The translations under genes and the position numbers were made by a program. Positions 8,858 to 17,607 of a stretch of DNA of 64,000 nt are shown here, one piece after another (position 1 is the first letter of the stretch; the number at the start of each line of letters is the position of its first letter). Under the pieces are notes generated by a model. That model was not told where the DNA came from. It did not search any database and was given only the letters and a program-made list of their open reading frames with translations. This DNA is from Erythrobacter colymbi (GTDB lineage: Bacteria > Pseudomonadota > Alphaproteobacteria > Sphingomonadales > Sphingomonadaceae), in the NCBI RefSeq assembly GCF_002155685.1, contig NZ_MUYK01000006.1, positions 124,001-188,000 on the forward strand, given 5' to 3'.

Positions 8858-9751
8858 TCAGCCTCGCGGGCGGGCCTGTTCGTAGCTGCCCAGAATGCGC
8901 AATTCCTTGGAATGGAAGGCGCATTCCTCAAGCGCGCGGTCCACCGCCGGATCGCCCGGCGCGCCGATGATGTCGGCGTAAAAGGTGGTCGCGGCGAAGC
9001 TCGTGCCCTGCTGGTAGCTTTCCAGCTTGGTCATGTTGACGCCGTTGGTCGCGAACCCGCCGAGCGACTTGTAGAGCGCGGCAGGGATGTTCTTCACCTC
9101 GAAGATGAAGGTCGTCATCAGCTGACGGCCCGCGAGCGCTTCGGGTGCCATTGCGTCGCGCGCGAGGATCACGAAGCGCGTCATGTTGTCGGCGCTGTCC
9201 TCGACATTGTTCTCGATGATGGTGAGGCCGTAGAGCTCCGCCGCCAGCGCCGGGGCGATGGCCGCCACGTTCGGGTCACCGCGCTCGGCGACATAGGCCG
9301 CAGCGCCAGCGGTGTCGGCATGGCTGAGGGGGACGATGCCCCGCTCGCGAAGGAAATGTCGCGACTGGCCGAGCGCCTGCGGGTGCGAATAGGCCGCCTC
9401 GAACGGGCCGCTCCCCAGTGCCATCAGCGCATGGTGGATCGGCATGAAATATTCGCCGACGATGTGCAGCCCGCTTTCGGGCAGCAGGAAGTGGATATCG
9501 GCCACGCGCCCGTGCTGTGAATTCTCGATCGGAATGATCGCCGCCCCCGCGCGCCCGTCCTTCACCGCCTCCAGCGCGTCCTCGAAGCTGAAGCAGGGGA
9601 GCGGGGCGAGATCGGGGCGGGCCTCGGTCGCGGCGCGGTGCGAATTCGCGCCCGGCGAGCCCTGAAACGCAATCGCGCGCGCCGGATCGGCGGCGGCAAG
9701 GGCGCGCATCCGGTCGACAATGGCAAGGGCGGGGCCGGGGAAGGAACGCAT
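8858..9751 (-). CDS. pheA: prephenate dehydratase
   Basis: The 297-residue monofunctional enzyme converts prephenate to phenylpyruvate in phenylalanine synthesis. The N-terminal catalytic domain shows IAFQGSPGANSH, AIIPIENSQHGRVADIH and the conserved NMTRFVIL motif. The last 85 residues form an ACT regulatory domain (TTFIFEVKNIPAALYKSLGGF and NMTKLESY), which in this family binds phenylalanine for feedback inhibition. It diverges from the cytochrome c gene at 9881 and has no chorismate mutase domain. Confidence 0.95.
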   Translation of the reverse strand: MRSFPGPALAIVDRMRALAAADPARAIAFQGSPGANSHRAATEARPDLAPLPCFSFEDALEAVKDGRAGAAIIPIENSQHGRVADIHFLLPESGLHIVGEYFMPIHHALMALGSGPFEAAYSHPQALGQSRHFLRERGIVPLSHADTAGAAAYVAERGDPNVAAIAPALAAELYGLTIIENNVEDSADNMTRFVILARDAMAPEALAGRQLMTTFIFEVKNIPAALYKSLGGFATNGVNMTKLESYQQGTSFAATTFYADIIGAPGDPAVDRALEECAFHSKELRILGSYEQARPRG

Positions 9752-9880
9752 GGTGCAAGCCGCCTAGAGGCCCGCGCCCCCGGCGGCAAGCCCCGCGCGC
9801 GCCGCATTGCAAAAGGTGCAAGAATTCGTGCCACGATCAGTCTTGCGCACGCGCGGAGGCGACACTATGGAGCGCGCGGG

Positions 9881-10558
9881 ATGACACAGGACAACTCTTC
9901 GCAGGATAACGCTGCAGGCCAGAACGGTGGCGGCGATCTGTTCAACACTGCCGCCGGCTGGGTGCTTTTCGCGGGCATCGTCGGGCTCGGTCTGGCGCAG
10001 ATTTCGAAGCACTACTTCGAAGCCGACAAGCCGGAACGTCCGGAAAAGCTCGGCTACGTGATCGAAGGTGCGGTCGAAGAGACTGCCGGCCCGGCCGAGA
10101 TGACCATGGCCGAAGCGCTCAACAAGATGCCGGCTGCCGATCTGATCGCGGCGGGCGAGAAGGTCTTCTCGAAGTGCCAGAGCTGCCACACGATCGCCGC
10201 CGGCGGTCCGAACGGCATCGGCCCCAACCTCCACGGCGTGCTGGGCAAGCCTCACGGCGCCCATCCCGGCTTCGCCTACAGCGCCGAGCTGAAGGCCAAG
10301 GCTGGCAACTGGGATTGGGACTCGATGAACGAGTGGCTCAAGAACCCCAAGGCCTATGTGCCTGGCACCAAGATGAGCTTTGCCGGTCTCACCAAGATCG
10401 AAGACCGCGCGGCGGTGGCGATGTACCTGAACTCGCAGGGCTCGAACCTGCCGGTTCCGGCCTTCGTGGCTGACGCGGCGGCGGCCGCCGCGCCCGAGGG
10501 CGAGGCCACGCCGGCTGCGGGGGAAACCCCTGCGGCGACGGAAACTCCGGCCGAATAA
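9881..10558 (+). CDS. membrane-anchored class I cytochrome c (CycM-like)
   Basis: The 225-residue protein starts at the ATG at 9881. It has one membrane helix at about residues 24-45 (TAAGWVLFAGIVGLGLAQI) that probably remains as an anchor. One c-type haem site follows, C99-Q-S-C102-H103. The likely sixth ligand is Met165 in GTKMSFAGL. The last 35 residues are an Ala/Pro/Glu-rich tail. This layout fits cytochrome c552/CycM proteins that carry electrons between the bc1 complex and terminal oxidases on the periplasmic face. An intrinsic terminator follows the stop. Confidence 0.92.
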   Translation: MTQDNSSQDNAAGQNGGGDLFNTAAGWVLFAGIVGLGLAQISKHYFEADKPERPEKLGYVIEGAVEETAGPAEMTMAEALNKMPAADLIAAGEKVFSKCQSCHTIAAGGPNGIGPNLHGVLGKPHGAHPGFAYSAELKAKAGNWDWDSMNEWLKNPKAYVPGTKMSFAGLTKIEDRAAVAMYLNSQGSNLPVPAFVADAAAAAAPEGEATPAAGETPAATETPAE

Positions 10559-10569
10559 GCGGATACGAA

Positions 10570-10598
10570 AAGGGCGGCTTCGGGCCGCCCTTCTTGTT
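10570..10598. terminator. intrinsic terminator between convergent cytochrome c and rlmE genes
   Basis: The inverted repeat AAGGGCGGC/GCCGCCCTT has a TTCGG loop, followed by CTTGTTT. It lies 12 bases after the cytochrome stop and just before the rlmE stop, so it can serve both strands. Confidence 0.8.
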
Positions 10599-10605
10599 TC
10601 GGGCC

Positions 10606-11265
10606 CTAGCCCTTGAAGCCCTGAGCGATCACATACCACTCCGACGAGCCCTTGCGGCTGGCCGGGGGTTTGGCGTGCTTGACGGTGGCAAAGTGCCGCT
10701 TGAGCAGCGCGAGGAGATCGGTGTCGGTCCCGCCTGCGAGCACTTTGGCCACGAACGCCCCGCCCGGCGCGAGGTTCTCGACCGCGAACCATGCGCCCGC
10801 TTCGACCAGCCCCATCGTGCGCAGGTGATCGGTCTGCTTGTGGCCGACCGTGTTGGCCGCCATGTCCGACATGACGAGATCGGGCGGGCCGCCGAGAGCC
10901 TCGGCGAGCAAGGCCGGGGCCTCGTCGGCCATGAAGTCCATCTGGAAGATCGTCACCCCGTCGAGCGGCTCGACCGGCAGCAGGTCGATCCCGACAACTT
11001 CCGCCTTGGGCTTCTTGGCGCGCACCACCTGGCTCCACCCGCCCGGCGCGATGCCGAGATCGACCACGCGGGTTGCGTTTTTCAGCAGGCCGAACTTCTC
11101 GTCGAGCTCGATCAGCTTGTAGGCCGCGCGGCTGCGGTAGCCGTCGGCCTTGGCCTGCTTCACGTAAGGGTCGTTGAGCTGGCGTTCGAGCCAGCGCACC
11201 TGGCTCGCGGTGCGGCCCTTGGCGGTCTTGACCCGCTTGCCGGTGTCCTTGGCGCCGCGGGTCAT
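10606..11265 (-). CDS. rlmE: 23S rRNA (uridine2552-2'-O)-methyltransferase RlmE
   Basis: The 219-residue FtsJ/RrmJ-type enzyme methylates the 2'-OH of U2552 in the ribosomal A loop using SAM. Visible motifs are YRSRAAYKLIELDEKF with the first catalytic Lys, the SAM-binding VVDLGIAPGGWSQVV, the Asp in VMSDMAANTVGHK, and the Lys in FVAKVLAGG. These give the K-D-K-E set typical of the family. The start overlaps the Ppx/GppA stop by 4 bases, so the two are co-transcribed. Confidence 0.95.
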   Translation of the reverse strand: MTRGAKDTGKRVKTAKGRTASQVRWLERQLNDPYVKQAKADGYRSRAAYKLIELDEKFGLLKNATRVVDLGIAPGGWSQVVRAKKPKAEVVGIDLLPVEPLDGVTIFQMDFMADEAPALLAEALGGPPDLVMSDMAANTVGHKQTDHLRTMGLVEAGAWFAVENLAPGGAFVAKVLAGGTDTDLLALLKRHFATVKHAKPPASRKGSSEWYVIAQGFKG

Positions 11266-12515
11266 CGGGCGGGGCGCCCGTTGCCGCGCTGCTTGTGCAG
11301 GGCCTTGAGCGAGCGCTCCGACTGGCGTTCGGCGGCCATGATGCTCCTAAGGATGCCTTCGCGGATACCGCGGTCGGCCACGCCCAGGCGGCGCGCGGGC
11401 CACAGGTCGAGAATCGCCTCGAGGATCGCGCAGCCCGCCACCACCAGATCCGCGCGGTCCTGCCCGATGCAGGGCAAGGTCGCGCGTTCATAGGGGGTCA
11501 TCACCGAAAGCCTTGCGCTGATCCCGCGCATCTCCACCGCGGGGACGATCAGCCCGTCGACCGCCTTGCGGTCATAGCTCGGCAGTTCGAGATAGAGGCT
11601 GGCGAGCGTCGTCACCGTGCCGCTGGTGCCGAGCAGCCGGATGTCGGGGTGCTCGGCGGCCTTGGCGACGCGGCCCGCGAAAGGCGCAAAGCTCTCGGCG
11701 ACCATTTCGCGCATGCGGGCGAAGCGGGCGATGCGCGCCGCCTCGCTGTCCTCGCCCCGGCCGACCGTGTCGGTGAGCGAGACCACGCCCCACGGCACGC
11801 TCTGCCAGTCGAGGATGCGCGGCACGCGGTTGCCCTCGCCGCCGCCGGGTTCGAGCAGCACCAGTTCCGTCGAGCCGCCGCCGATATCGAAGATCACCGC
11901 CGGGCCATCGCCCGATTCGAGCAGAATATGACACCCCAACACGGCGAGGCGGGCTTCTTCCTCGGCGCTGATGATATCGAGCGCGATGCCCGTCTCGCGG
12001 CGCACGCGCTCGATGAATTCCGGGCCGTTCGAGGCGCGGCGGCAGGCCTCGGTCGCGACCGAGCGGGCGAGGCGGACATTGCGGCGCTGGAGCTTGTCGG
12101 CGCAGATGGTGAGCGCGGCCAGCGTTCGGTCCATCGCCGCATCCGACAGGCGGCCGCTGGTCGCCAGCCCCTCGCCCAGCTTTACCACCCGGCTGAAGGC
12201 GTCGATCACGGTGAAATCCCGGCCCGAGGGGCGCGCGATCAGCAGCCGGCAATTGTTGGTGCCGAGGTCGAGCGCGGCATAGGCCTCGCCATTGGCCGCG
12301 CCCCGGATCGCGCCGATATCGGCCAGATCGGGCCGGGTGCGGGCAGCGTTCTTGGGTGCCGGGCGGCCGCTACGGCGCGCGTCTCCATTGGTGCCTTTGG
12401 CACGGGTATCGGGCTGAGGGGGGCGCTTGTAGCGGAAATCGGCTACCTTGCCGGACTTGCCGCCCCGGTTGTTCCCAGCACTTTTATTCCTGTCCGGCGG
12501 GAGTGTTTCCGCCAT
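11262..12515 (-). CDS. Ppx/GppA exopolyphosphatase/guanosine pentaphosphate phosphatase
   Basis: The 417-residue protein has a basic, disordered N-terminal extension of about 70 residues followed by the ASKHA fold. The phosphate 1 loop is AALDLGTNNCRLLI, with EEEARLAVLG and the phosphate 2 motif VIFDIGGGSTELV. Family members hydrolyse polyphosphate or pppGpp. With the C-terminal domain of larger Ppx proteins missing, this is the short alphaproteobacterial type. It sits upstream of rlmE with a 4-base overlap, a pairing common in this class. Confidence 0.92.
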   Translation of the reverse strand: MAETLPPDRNKSAGNNRGGKSGKVADFRYKRPPQPDTRAKGTNGDARRSGRPAPKNAARTRPDLADIGAIRGAANGEAYAALDLGTNNCRLLIARPSGRDFTVIDAFSRVVKLGEGLATSGRLSDAAMDRTLAALTICADKLQRRNVRLARSVATEACRRASNGPEFIERVRRETGIALDIISAEEEARLAVLGCHILLESGDGPAVIFDIGGGSTELVLLEPGGGEGNRVPRILDWQSVPWGVVSLTDTVGRGEDSEAARIARFARMREMVAESFAPFAGRVAKAAEHPDIRLLGTSGTVTTLASLYLELPSYDRKAVDGLIVPAVEMRGISARLSVMTPYERATLPCIGQDRADLVVAGCAILEAILDLWPARRLGVADRGIREGILRSIMAAERQSERSLKALHKQRGNGRPAR

Positions 12516-12700
12516 GTTCGTAACGCTTTCATATCACCACGCGCCTATCCCTCCGGACGCGCGGCACTTGATATGAAGTTACCGCAAGCCTCCCCCGAGG
12601 GCAAGCTGTCACCCGCAACGTCAGTGCTTGACCTGCCGCCTCCGCGAAACTAGGGAGCGCGCTCGCTGATTCCGCCGGGCCGTGCCGGGCGGTTGGCCAA

Positions 12701-12774
12701 TGCCCCGTCCTCTAATGGTAAGAGAGCGGACTCTGACTCCGTCAATCAAGGTTCGAATCCTTGCGGGGCATCCA
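12701..12774 (+). tRNA. tRNA-Gln (anticodon CTG)
   Basis: The acceptor stem TGCCCCG (12701-12707) pairs with CGGGGCA (12764-12770). The anticodon loop CTCTGAC carries CTG, which decodes CAG. The T arm is CAAGG-TTCGAAT-CCTTG and CCA is encoded at 12772-12774. The D arm CTCT/AGAG is also intact. Confidence 0.95.
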
Positions 12775-12886
12775 GCCACATCCAGCACCCTCTTCCATCC
12801 GCGATTGTTTCACGCAAAACATCGTGCCAAGCCCGTGCTAGCCAAGGCTATTGCGGGTCTAACCACCCCCTACTAGGGGTCTAGCC

Positions 12887-13777
12887 ATGACTGACAAAGA
12901 CCTGACCAACCGCAAGTTCTACCGTGCGGGAGAAGAGACGCGCTTTGCCGAGGGCGGCCCCGAGCGCACCCCGCAGACCGCGCACCCGGCCTACAAGCTC
13001 GCCTTCCGCGACACCGATTTCCTGCTGCGCGACGAACTGCGCCCGGTGCGTTTCCAGCTCGAGCTGCTGAAGCCCGAGATGCTGCTGGACGAAGCGCGCG
13101 TCGGATCGACCCTCGTGATGTACGGCTCGGCCCGAATCCCCAGCCCCGCGCAGGCCGAGGCGCGCATTGCCGCGGCCGAGCAGGGGAGCGAATGGGACAA
13201 GAAGGTCGCCGCCCGCCTCGCCGAGAAGGCGAAATATTATGACGAGGCCTACCGCCTTGCGCGGCTCGTCAGCGAGAAGGGCATCATCGAGAACGGCCTT
13301 CGCCAGTTCGTCGTCACCACCGGCGGCGGGCCTTCGATCATGGAGGCGGGCAACCGCGGGGCGTCGGACGCCGGCTCCGAATCGATCGGGCTCAACATCG
13401 TCCTGCCGCACGAACAGGCGCCCAACCCCTATGTGACGCCCTATCTCTCGTTCCAGTTCCACTACTTCGCGCTCAGGAAGATGCACTTCCTGCTGCGCGC
13501 CCGTGCGGTGGCGGTGTTCCCAGGCGGCTTCGGCACATTCGACGAGTTCTTCGAGCTCATCACGCTGATCCAGACCGGCAAGATGAAGCCGATGCCGATC
13601 ATCCTGTTCGGCCGGGAATTCTGGAACCGCGTGATCGATTTCGAGGCTCTGGCCGAGGAAGGCGTGATCTCGAAGTCGGACCTCGATCTCATCACCTGGT
13701 GCGAGACGGCCGAGGATGCCTGGGCCTGCATCAGCGACTTCTACGAAATCAGGGACCACGGCGCGCAGGACGACTGA
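12887..13777 (+). CDS. LOG family (TIGR00730-type) nucleotide phosphoribohydrolase-like protein
   Basis: The 296-residue protein has a Rossmann-like lysine-decarboxylase/LOG fold. The FVVTTGGGPSIMEAGNRGA stretch and the PGGFGTFDE motif (near residue 205) bind the nucleotide and carry the catalytic Glu in LOG enzymes. These enzymes release free cytokinin-type bases from nucleoside 5'-monophosphates. The long N-terminal extension (about 75 residues) matches the bacterial type II group. The true substrate in this organism is unknown. It is monocistronic between tRNA-Gln and the eCIS locus. Confidence 0.85.
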   Translation: MTDKDLTNRKFYRAGEETRFAEGGPERTPQTAHPAYKLAFRDTDFLLRDELRPVRFQLELLKPEMLLDEARVGSTLVMYGSARIPSPAQAEARIAAAEQGSEWDKKVAARLAEKAKYYDEAYRLARLVSEKGIIENGLRQFVVTTGGGPSIMEAGNRGASDAGSESIGLNIVLPHEQAPNPYVTPYLSFQFHYFALRKMHFLLRARAVAVFPGGFGTFDEFFELITLIQTGKMKPMPIILFGREFWNRVIDFEALAEEGVISKSDLDLITWCETAEDAWACISDFYEIRDHGAQDD

Positions 13778-14196
13778 CCGCGCGCACCCGGCGCGGGTGC
13801 AGCCCCCCCGATCCGACCAGAATACCCGCCCGCAGCGCGCGATCGGTGCGTCTGCGTTAGCCGCCGTGCCTTGCTGTGCGCGGCCGGAGCGACGGCTTGC
13901 GCCGATTCCGGCACCACATCCGACTCGCGCAATAACGTACTTTCATCTTTGTTAATTACGTTCTCCAAAGACGTGTTTTCCAAGCAAATATGGTTCAAAA
14001 TCGGTTGTCTTGACCGAACGGCGAATCGCGTTCATGCTTCAGGCACAAGAACAAAGAGTCGCGTCTCAAAGAACTTGCGCGTTCATCTTAAAAAATCACG
14101 CGGGTCATAGCTGAGTTATTCGTCGGTTATTTTACATGACTGACGAAGCCGGAATCTTGCGTCCTGAACGGGGCGCGATTTGGGGAGGGGACGGTT
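13778..14196. other. intergenic region upstream of the eCIS cluster, AT-rich in its second half
   Basis: The first 140 bases are GC-rich and include a short hairpin (CACCCG/CGGGTG near 13785-13803) that could end the LOG transcript. From about 13925 to 14135 the base composition drops sharply, with runs such as TTTGTTAATTA and CTTAAAAAATC, unlike anything else nearby. No convincing gene is present. The stretch must hold the promoter of the contractile injection operon, but I cannot fix a -35/-10 pair with confidence. A GGGGAGGGGA ribosome-binding stretch precedes the sheath ATG. Confidence 0.6.
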
Positions 14197-16383
14197 ATGC
14201 TGCTGGAAGGGTATCCTGGCGTCTACATTCAGGAGGTGCCGTCGGGGGTCAGAACGATCACCGGCGCCTCGACCGCGATCCTCGCGATTGCCGGACACTT
14301 CCCGCGCGGCCCGGTCGACCGGCCGGTGCGGGTCACCAGCTGGAGCGACGTCGAGCGCAATTTTGGCGGGATCGACCGGCGCTACGAGGCGGCCTACGCG
14401 CTTCAGGAGTTCTTCCTTCAGGGCGGAACCCAGGCCTGGGTGGCGCGCATCGCCTTCCGCGATGCTGGCATCGTGCTCACCACCACCGAAACCGCGATGA
14501 CCGTGCGGGCGCGGGCCACCGGCACGGGCGGCAATGCGATCGAGGTCCGCATCACCCACACCAATGGCGGGAACTTCAACCTGCAGGTGCGTGACGGGAA
14601 TGCGGGGCCTTTCACCGAATACAACGATCTCAGCACCGATCCGCTCTCGAGCCGCTTTGCCGGCCTGATCGTCAATGCTGCGGTGGCGGCGGGCGGATCG
14701 CCGCTGATCCAGCTTGAAGGCATCGCCCAGCTGCCGGCGGCGACCGGCAACACCTCGGTCACGCTGCAGAACGGCGCGGTCGGCGTTGCTGCCAGCGCGC
14801 CGCTGACCTCGGTGCCGCTTCCGGCTCTGACGCTCCAGGCCCTGTCGGGCGCGAGCAACAGCACGACTGTGCAGGTGACCGCGGGCACCGCCGCCAACAC
14901 CTTCCGGCTGGTCTTCGCCAATCCCGCGCGCGATCTCGACAACCTCGTGCTCAACCCGACTTCGGCGGATTATGTCGTCAGCCGGGTCAACGGGACGGGG
15001 GTGGTCGCGGTGGTGGAAGGCCAGCATCCCTTGCGCGTTCCGGCGGTTGCCGCTGCGGCGTCCTTCACGGGCGGTGGCACTGCCGTGCCCTCGGCCAGCA
15101 CTGCCATCCCGCGCGCCAGCGGCAACGGCAACGCGATGACGGTGACGGCGGTCAATCCGGGTAGCTGGGGCAATGCTCTCAGGATCGGCATCATGCCGAC
15201 GCTCTCGGGCGGGTTCGACATGTCCGTGTCCGAATATCGCGGCGCTGAACGGGTAAGGGGCGAGCTGTTCCGCAACCTCAACGTCATTCCGAACGATCCC
15301 AACAATGTTGTCGCCGTGGTCGCCCGCCAGTCGGAACTGGTGCGGGTGAGCAATGCCGTGGTGCTGCCGCGCGCATCTTCGAACGCAGCGATCGATATCG
15401 AGAACGTCCCGCTTCCCGCTCTCTATGCCCTGACCGGAGGGACGGACGGGACGTTGCCGGGCGATCCGGCATGGGCGGCGGCTGCCTCGGCAGCGTTCCT
15501 CGGGAGCGAGGCCAATCGCACCGGGCTGTTCGCCTTCAGCCAGCTCGAACCCGATTACTTCACGCTGATGGCGATCCCCGAGGCGCCCTACATGGCCGAC
15601 GGGGGCAACGGGGTCTATGCCGCCGCCGGAGCCTTCTGCCGCGACCAGCTGGCGTTCCTGCTGGTCGATCACCCGGTCGCCGCGGATTCGGTCACCGGCA
15701 TCACCGGCTGGCCGATCGCCCAGACTCTCGGCACCGATCTCGCCCGCAGCGCGGCGCTGTGCTTCCCCAAGGTCGTCAAGAGCGACCCGCTGGGCGGCGA
15801 GCGGACGCTCTCGTCGAGCGGCAGCATCGCCGGGCTGATGGCGCGCACCGATGCGCAGCGCGGGGTGTGGAAGGCGCCGGCCGGGCTCGATGCCTCGCTG
15901 AGCGGGGTGCGCCCCTCGGTCCCGATGACCGATCGCCAGCAAGCGCAGCTCAACAAGCGCGGGCTCAACGTGATCCGGGTCAAGCCCTTCGCGGGCTCGG
16001 TCAACTGGGGCGCGCGCACGCTGGCGGGGGCCGATGCGCTCGCGAGCGAGTGGAAATACGTCCCCGTCCGCCGCACCGCGCTGATGATCGAGCGCACACT
16101 CAAGGATTCGCTGCCCTGGGTGGTGTTCGAGCCCAATGACGAGAGCCTGTGGGCCCAGATCCGGCTCAACATCGGGGCCTTCATGCAATCGCTGTTCGTG
16201 CAGGGCGCGTTCCAGGGATCGAGCCCGCGCGAGGCCTATCTGGTCAAGTGCGACCGGGAGACCACGTCGCAGCAGGACGTGAACAGCGGGATCGTCAACA
16301 TTCTGGTCGGCTTTGCGCCGCTGAAACCCGCCGAGTTCGTCGTGGTGCGGTTGACGCAGCTGGCCGGCCGGCTGGCAGCCTGA
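14197..16383 (+). CDS. eCIS contractile sheath protein (Afp2-like)
   Basis: This 728-residue phage tail sheath family protein forms the contractile outer cylinder whose shortening drives the tube outward. The N-terminus YPGVYIQEVPSGVRTITGAS and the loop after FVLQGG-type residues (EFFLQGGTQAWVARI) are typical of the family. The C-terminal domain from about residue 560 contains RGLNVIRVKPFAGSVNWGAR and the ERTLKDSLPWVVFEPND stretch, which carry the inter-subunit handshake strands. At 728 residues it is longer than common sheaths (about 350-500). The extra beta-rich sequence around residues 100-330 is likely a surface insertion. A GGGGAGGGGA stretch lies 7-16 bases upstream of the ATG. Confidence 0.95.
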   Translation: MLLEGYPGVYIQEVPSGVRTITGASTAILAIAGHFPRGPVDRPVRVTSWSDVERNFGGIDRRYEAAYALQEFFLQGGTQAWVARIAFRDAGIVLTTTETAMTVRARATGTGGNAIEVRITHTNGGNFNLQVRDGNAGPFTEYNDLSTDPLSSRFAGLIVNAAVAAGGSPLIQLEGIAQLPAATGNTSVTLQNGAVGVAASAPLTSVPLPALTLQALSGASNSTTVQVTAGTAANTFRLVFANPARDLDNLVLNPTSADYVVSRVNGTGVVAVVEGQHPLRVPAVAAAASFTGGGTAVPSASTAIPRASGNGNAMTVTAVNPGSWGNALRIGIMPTLSGGFDMSVSEYRGAERVRGELFRNLNVIPNDPNNVVAVVARQSELVRVSNAVVLPRASSNAAIDIENVPLPALYALTGGTDGTLPGDPAWAAAASAAFLGSEANRTGLFAFSQLEPDYFTLMAIPEAPYMADGGNGVYAAAGAFCRDQLAFLLVDHPVAADSVTGITGWPIAQTLGTDLARSAALCFPKVVKSDPLGGERTLSSSGSIAGLMARTDAQRGVWKAPAGLDASLSGVRPSVPMTDRQQAQLNKRGLNVIRVKPFAGSVNWGARTLAGADALASEWKYVPVRRTALMIERTLKDSLPWVVFEPNDESLWAQIRLNIGAFMQSLFVQGAFQGSSPREAYLVKCDRETTSQQDVNSGIVNILVGFAPLKPAEFVVVRLTQLAGRLAA

Positions 16384-16403
16384 GCGGGGAGGGAGATCAG
16401 GAC

Positions 16404-16919
16404 ATGGCCATTTTCACCACCAACGCCAACCGTTTCGACCCTTACAAGAACTTCCGGTTCCGCCTGAAGTGGGAGGGGCGCTACATCGCCGGCATCTCCA
16501 AGGTCAGCGCGCTCAAGCGCACGACCGAGGTGGTCGAGCACCGCGACGGGGGCGACCCGACGACGATGCGCAAATCGCCCGGCAACACCAAGTTCGAGCC
16601 GATCACGCTCGAACGCGGGGTGACGCACGATACCGAGTTCGAGGACTGGGCCTCGCAGGTCTGGCGGATCAACAACGAACGTGGCAGCCAGATCGCGCTC
16701 GGCGGCTTCCGGCGCAACCTGCTGCTGGAGCTGCACAACGAAGCCGGGCAGATCGCGATCGTCTACAAGATCTTCCGGGCGTGGGTGTCGGAATACAACG
16801 CCCTGCCGGAGCTGGATGCGAACGCCAATGCGGTCGCGATCCAGTCGATGATCCTCCAGCACGAAGGCTTCGTGCGCGACATCGACGTGCCCGAACCGAC
16901 CGAGCCGTTGGTGATCTGA
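16404..16919 (+). CDS. eCIS inner tube protein (gp19/Hcp-like, Afp1/5-like)
   Basis: The 171-residue protein starts at the ATG at 16404 with a GGGAGGGAG site upstream. The N-terminus DPYKNFRFRLKWEGRYIAG and the KRTTEVVEHRDGGDP stretch match the T4-like/phage tail tube family, which stacks as hexamer rings inside the sheath. ITLERGVTHDTEFEDWA and the C-terminal strands complete the fold. It is the only tube gene in the cluster, directly after the sheath, which is the usual eCIS order. Confidence 0.95.
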   Translation: MAIFTTNANRFDPYKNFRFRLKWEGRYIAGISKVSALKRTTEVVEHRDGGDPTTMRKSPGNTKFEPITLERGVTHDTEFEDWASQVWRINNERGSQIALGGFRRNLLLELHNEAGQIAIVYKIFRAWVSEYNALPELDANANAVAIQSMILQHEGFVRDIDVPEPTEPLVI

Positions 16920-16929
16920 GGGCACAGCC

Positions 16930-17607
16930 ATGCCCCAACTCGACGAGGCGGACGCGCTGGCGCTGTGGGAAAGCGGCGAGCGCCTGAGCATGCTCGACCG
17001 CGCGGTGCGGCTGGCGGCGGTGCTGGGGGGAACCGGCATCGAGGCCGCGGCCGACCTGCCGCTTCCGCAGCGCGACCGGCTGCTGCTGGCGGCGCTGCGC
17101 CAGATGGGCGGGCCGAGCGCGGCGGTGGTGGCGACCTGCCCCGAATGCGGCACGCTGCACGAGGCCGACGTGGCGCTCGCCCCGCTGCTCGAGACCCGTG
17201 ACGCTGCCGCGCCGCAGGTGACCTTCGGCGATCGCCCGGCAGCGCTCCGCCCCCCGACCAGCCGCGACCTTGCCGCCGCAGTGGTGAGCGGCGATGCGGC
17301 GACGCTCGCCGAGCGGTGCTGCGACGCGCCCGGGGCGCTCGCCGATCCCGCCGCGATCGAAGAGGCGCTCGATTCGGCCTTTCCGCTGCTCAACATCATG
17401 ATCGCGATGGACTGTGACGATTGCGGAGCGCAGTTCGCGCGGCGCTTCGATCCGGTGCCCTTGCTGTGGGCGCAGGTCACGGCGCGCGCGAAGGCCGCGC
17501 TGGCGACGGTCGATTGCCTCGCGCGGGCCTATGGCTGGAGCGAGGCGGAGATCTTCGCGCTGAGCCCCACCCGCCGCCAGCTCTACCGCGAAATGGCGCT
17601 GCAATGA
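16930..17607 (+). CDS. T4 gp26-like baseplate hub assembly chaperone family protein
   Basis: The 225-residue protein is mainly helical. Its C-terminal AKAALATVDCLARAYGWSE and IFALSPTRRQLYREM stretches match the T4 family baseplate hub assembly chaperone found in many eCIS loci. Two CxxC pairs, TCPECGTLHE near residue 75 and MDCDDCGAQFARRF near residue 160, could together bind zinc. It lies 10 bases after the tube gene and overlaps the next gene by 4 bases. Its role in particle assembly is inferred from family and position. Confidence 0.8.
   Translation: MPQLDEADALALWESGERLSMLDRAVRLAAVLGGTGIEAAADLPLPQRDRLLLAALRQMGGPSAAVVATCPECGTLHEADVALAPLLETRDAAAPQVTFGDRPAALRPPTSRDLAAAVVSGDAATLAERCCDAPGALADPAAIEEALDSAFPLLNIMIAMDCDDCGAQFARRFDPVPLLWAQVTARAKAALATVDCLARAYGWSEAEIFALSPTRRQLYREMALQ

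Noticed and set aside
13741..13998. Minus-strand frame of 85 codons in the AT-rich region
   Set aside because: No ribosome-binding site or family similarity, and it spans the change in base composition between gene end and intergenic DNA.
14136..14594. Plus-strand frame starting 61 bases before the sheath ATG
   Set aside because: It lacks family similarity and mostly overlaps the sheath gene in another frame. The sheath start at 14197 gives the expected N-terminus and has a ribosome-binding stretch.
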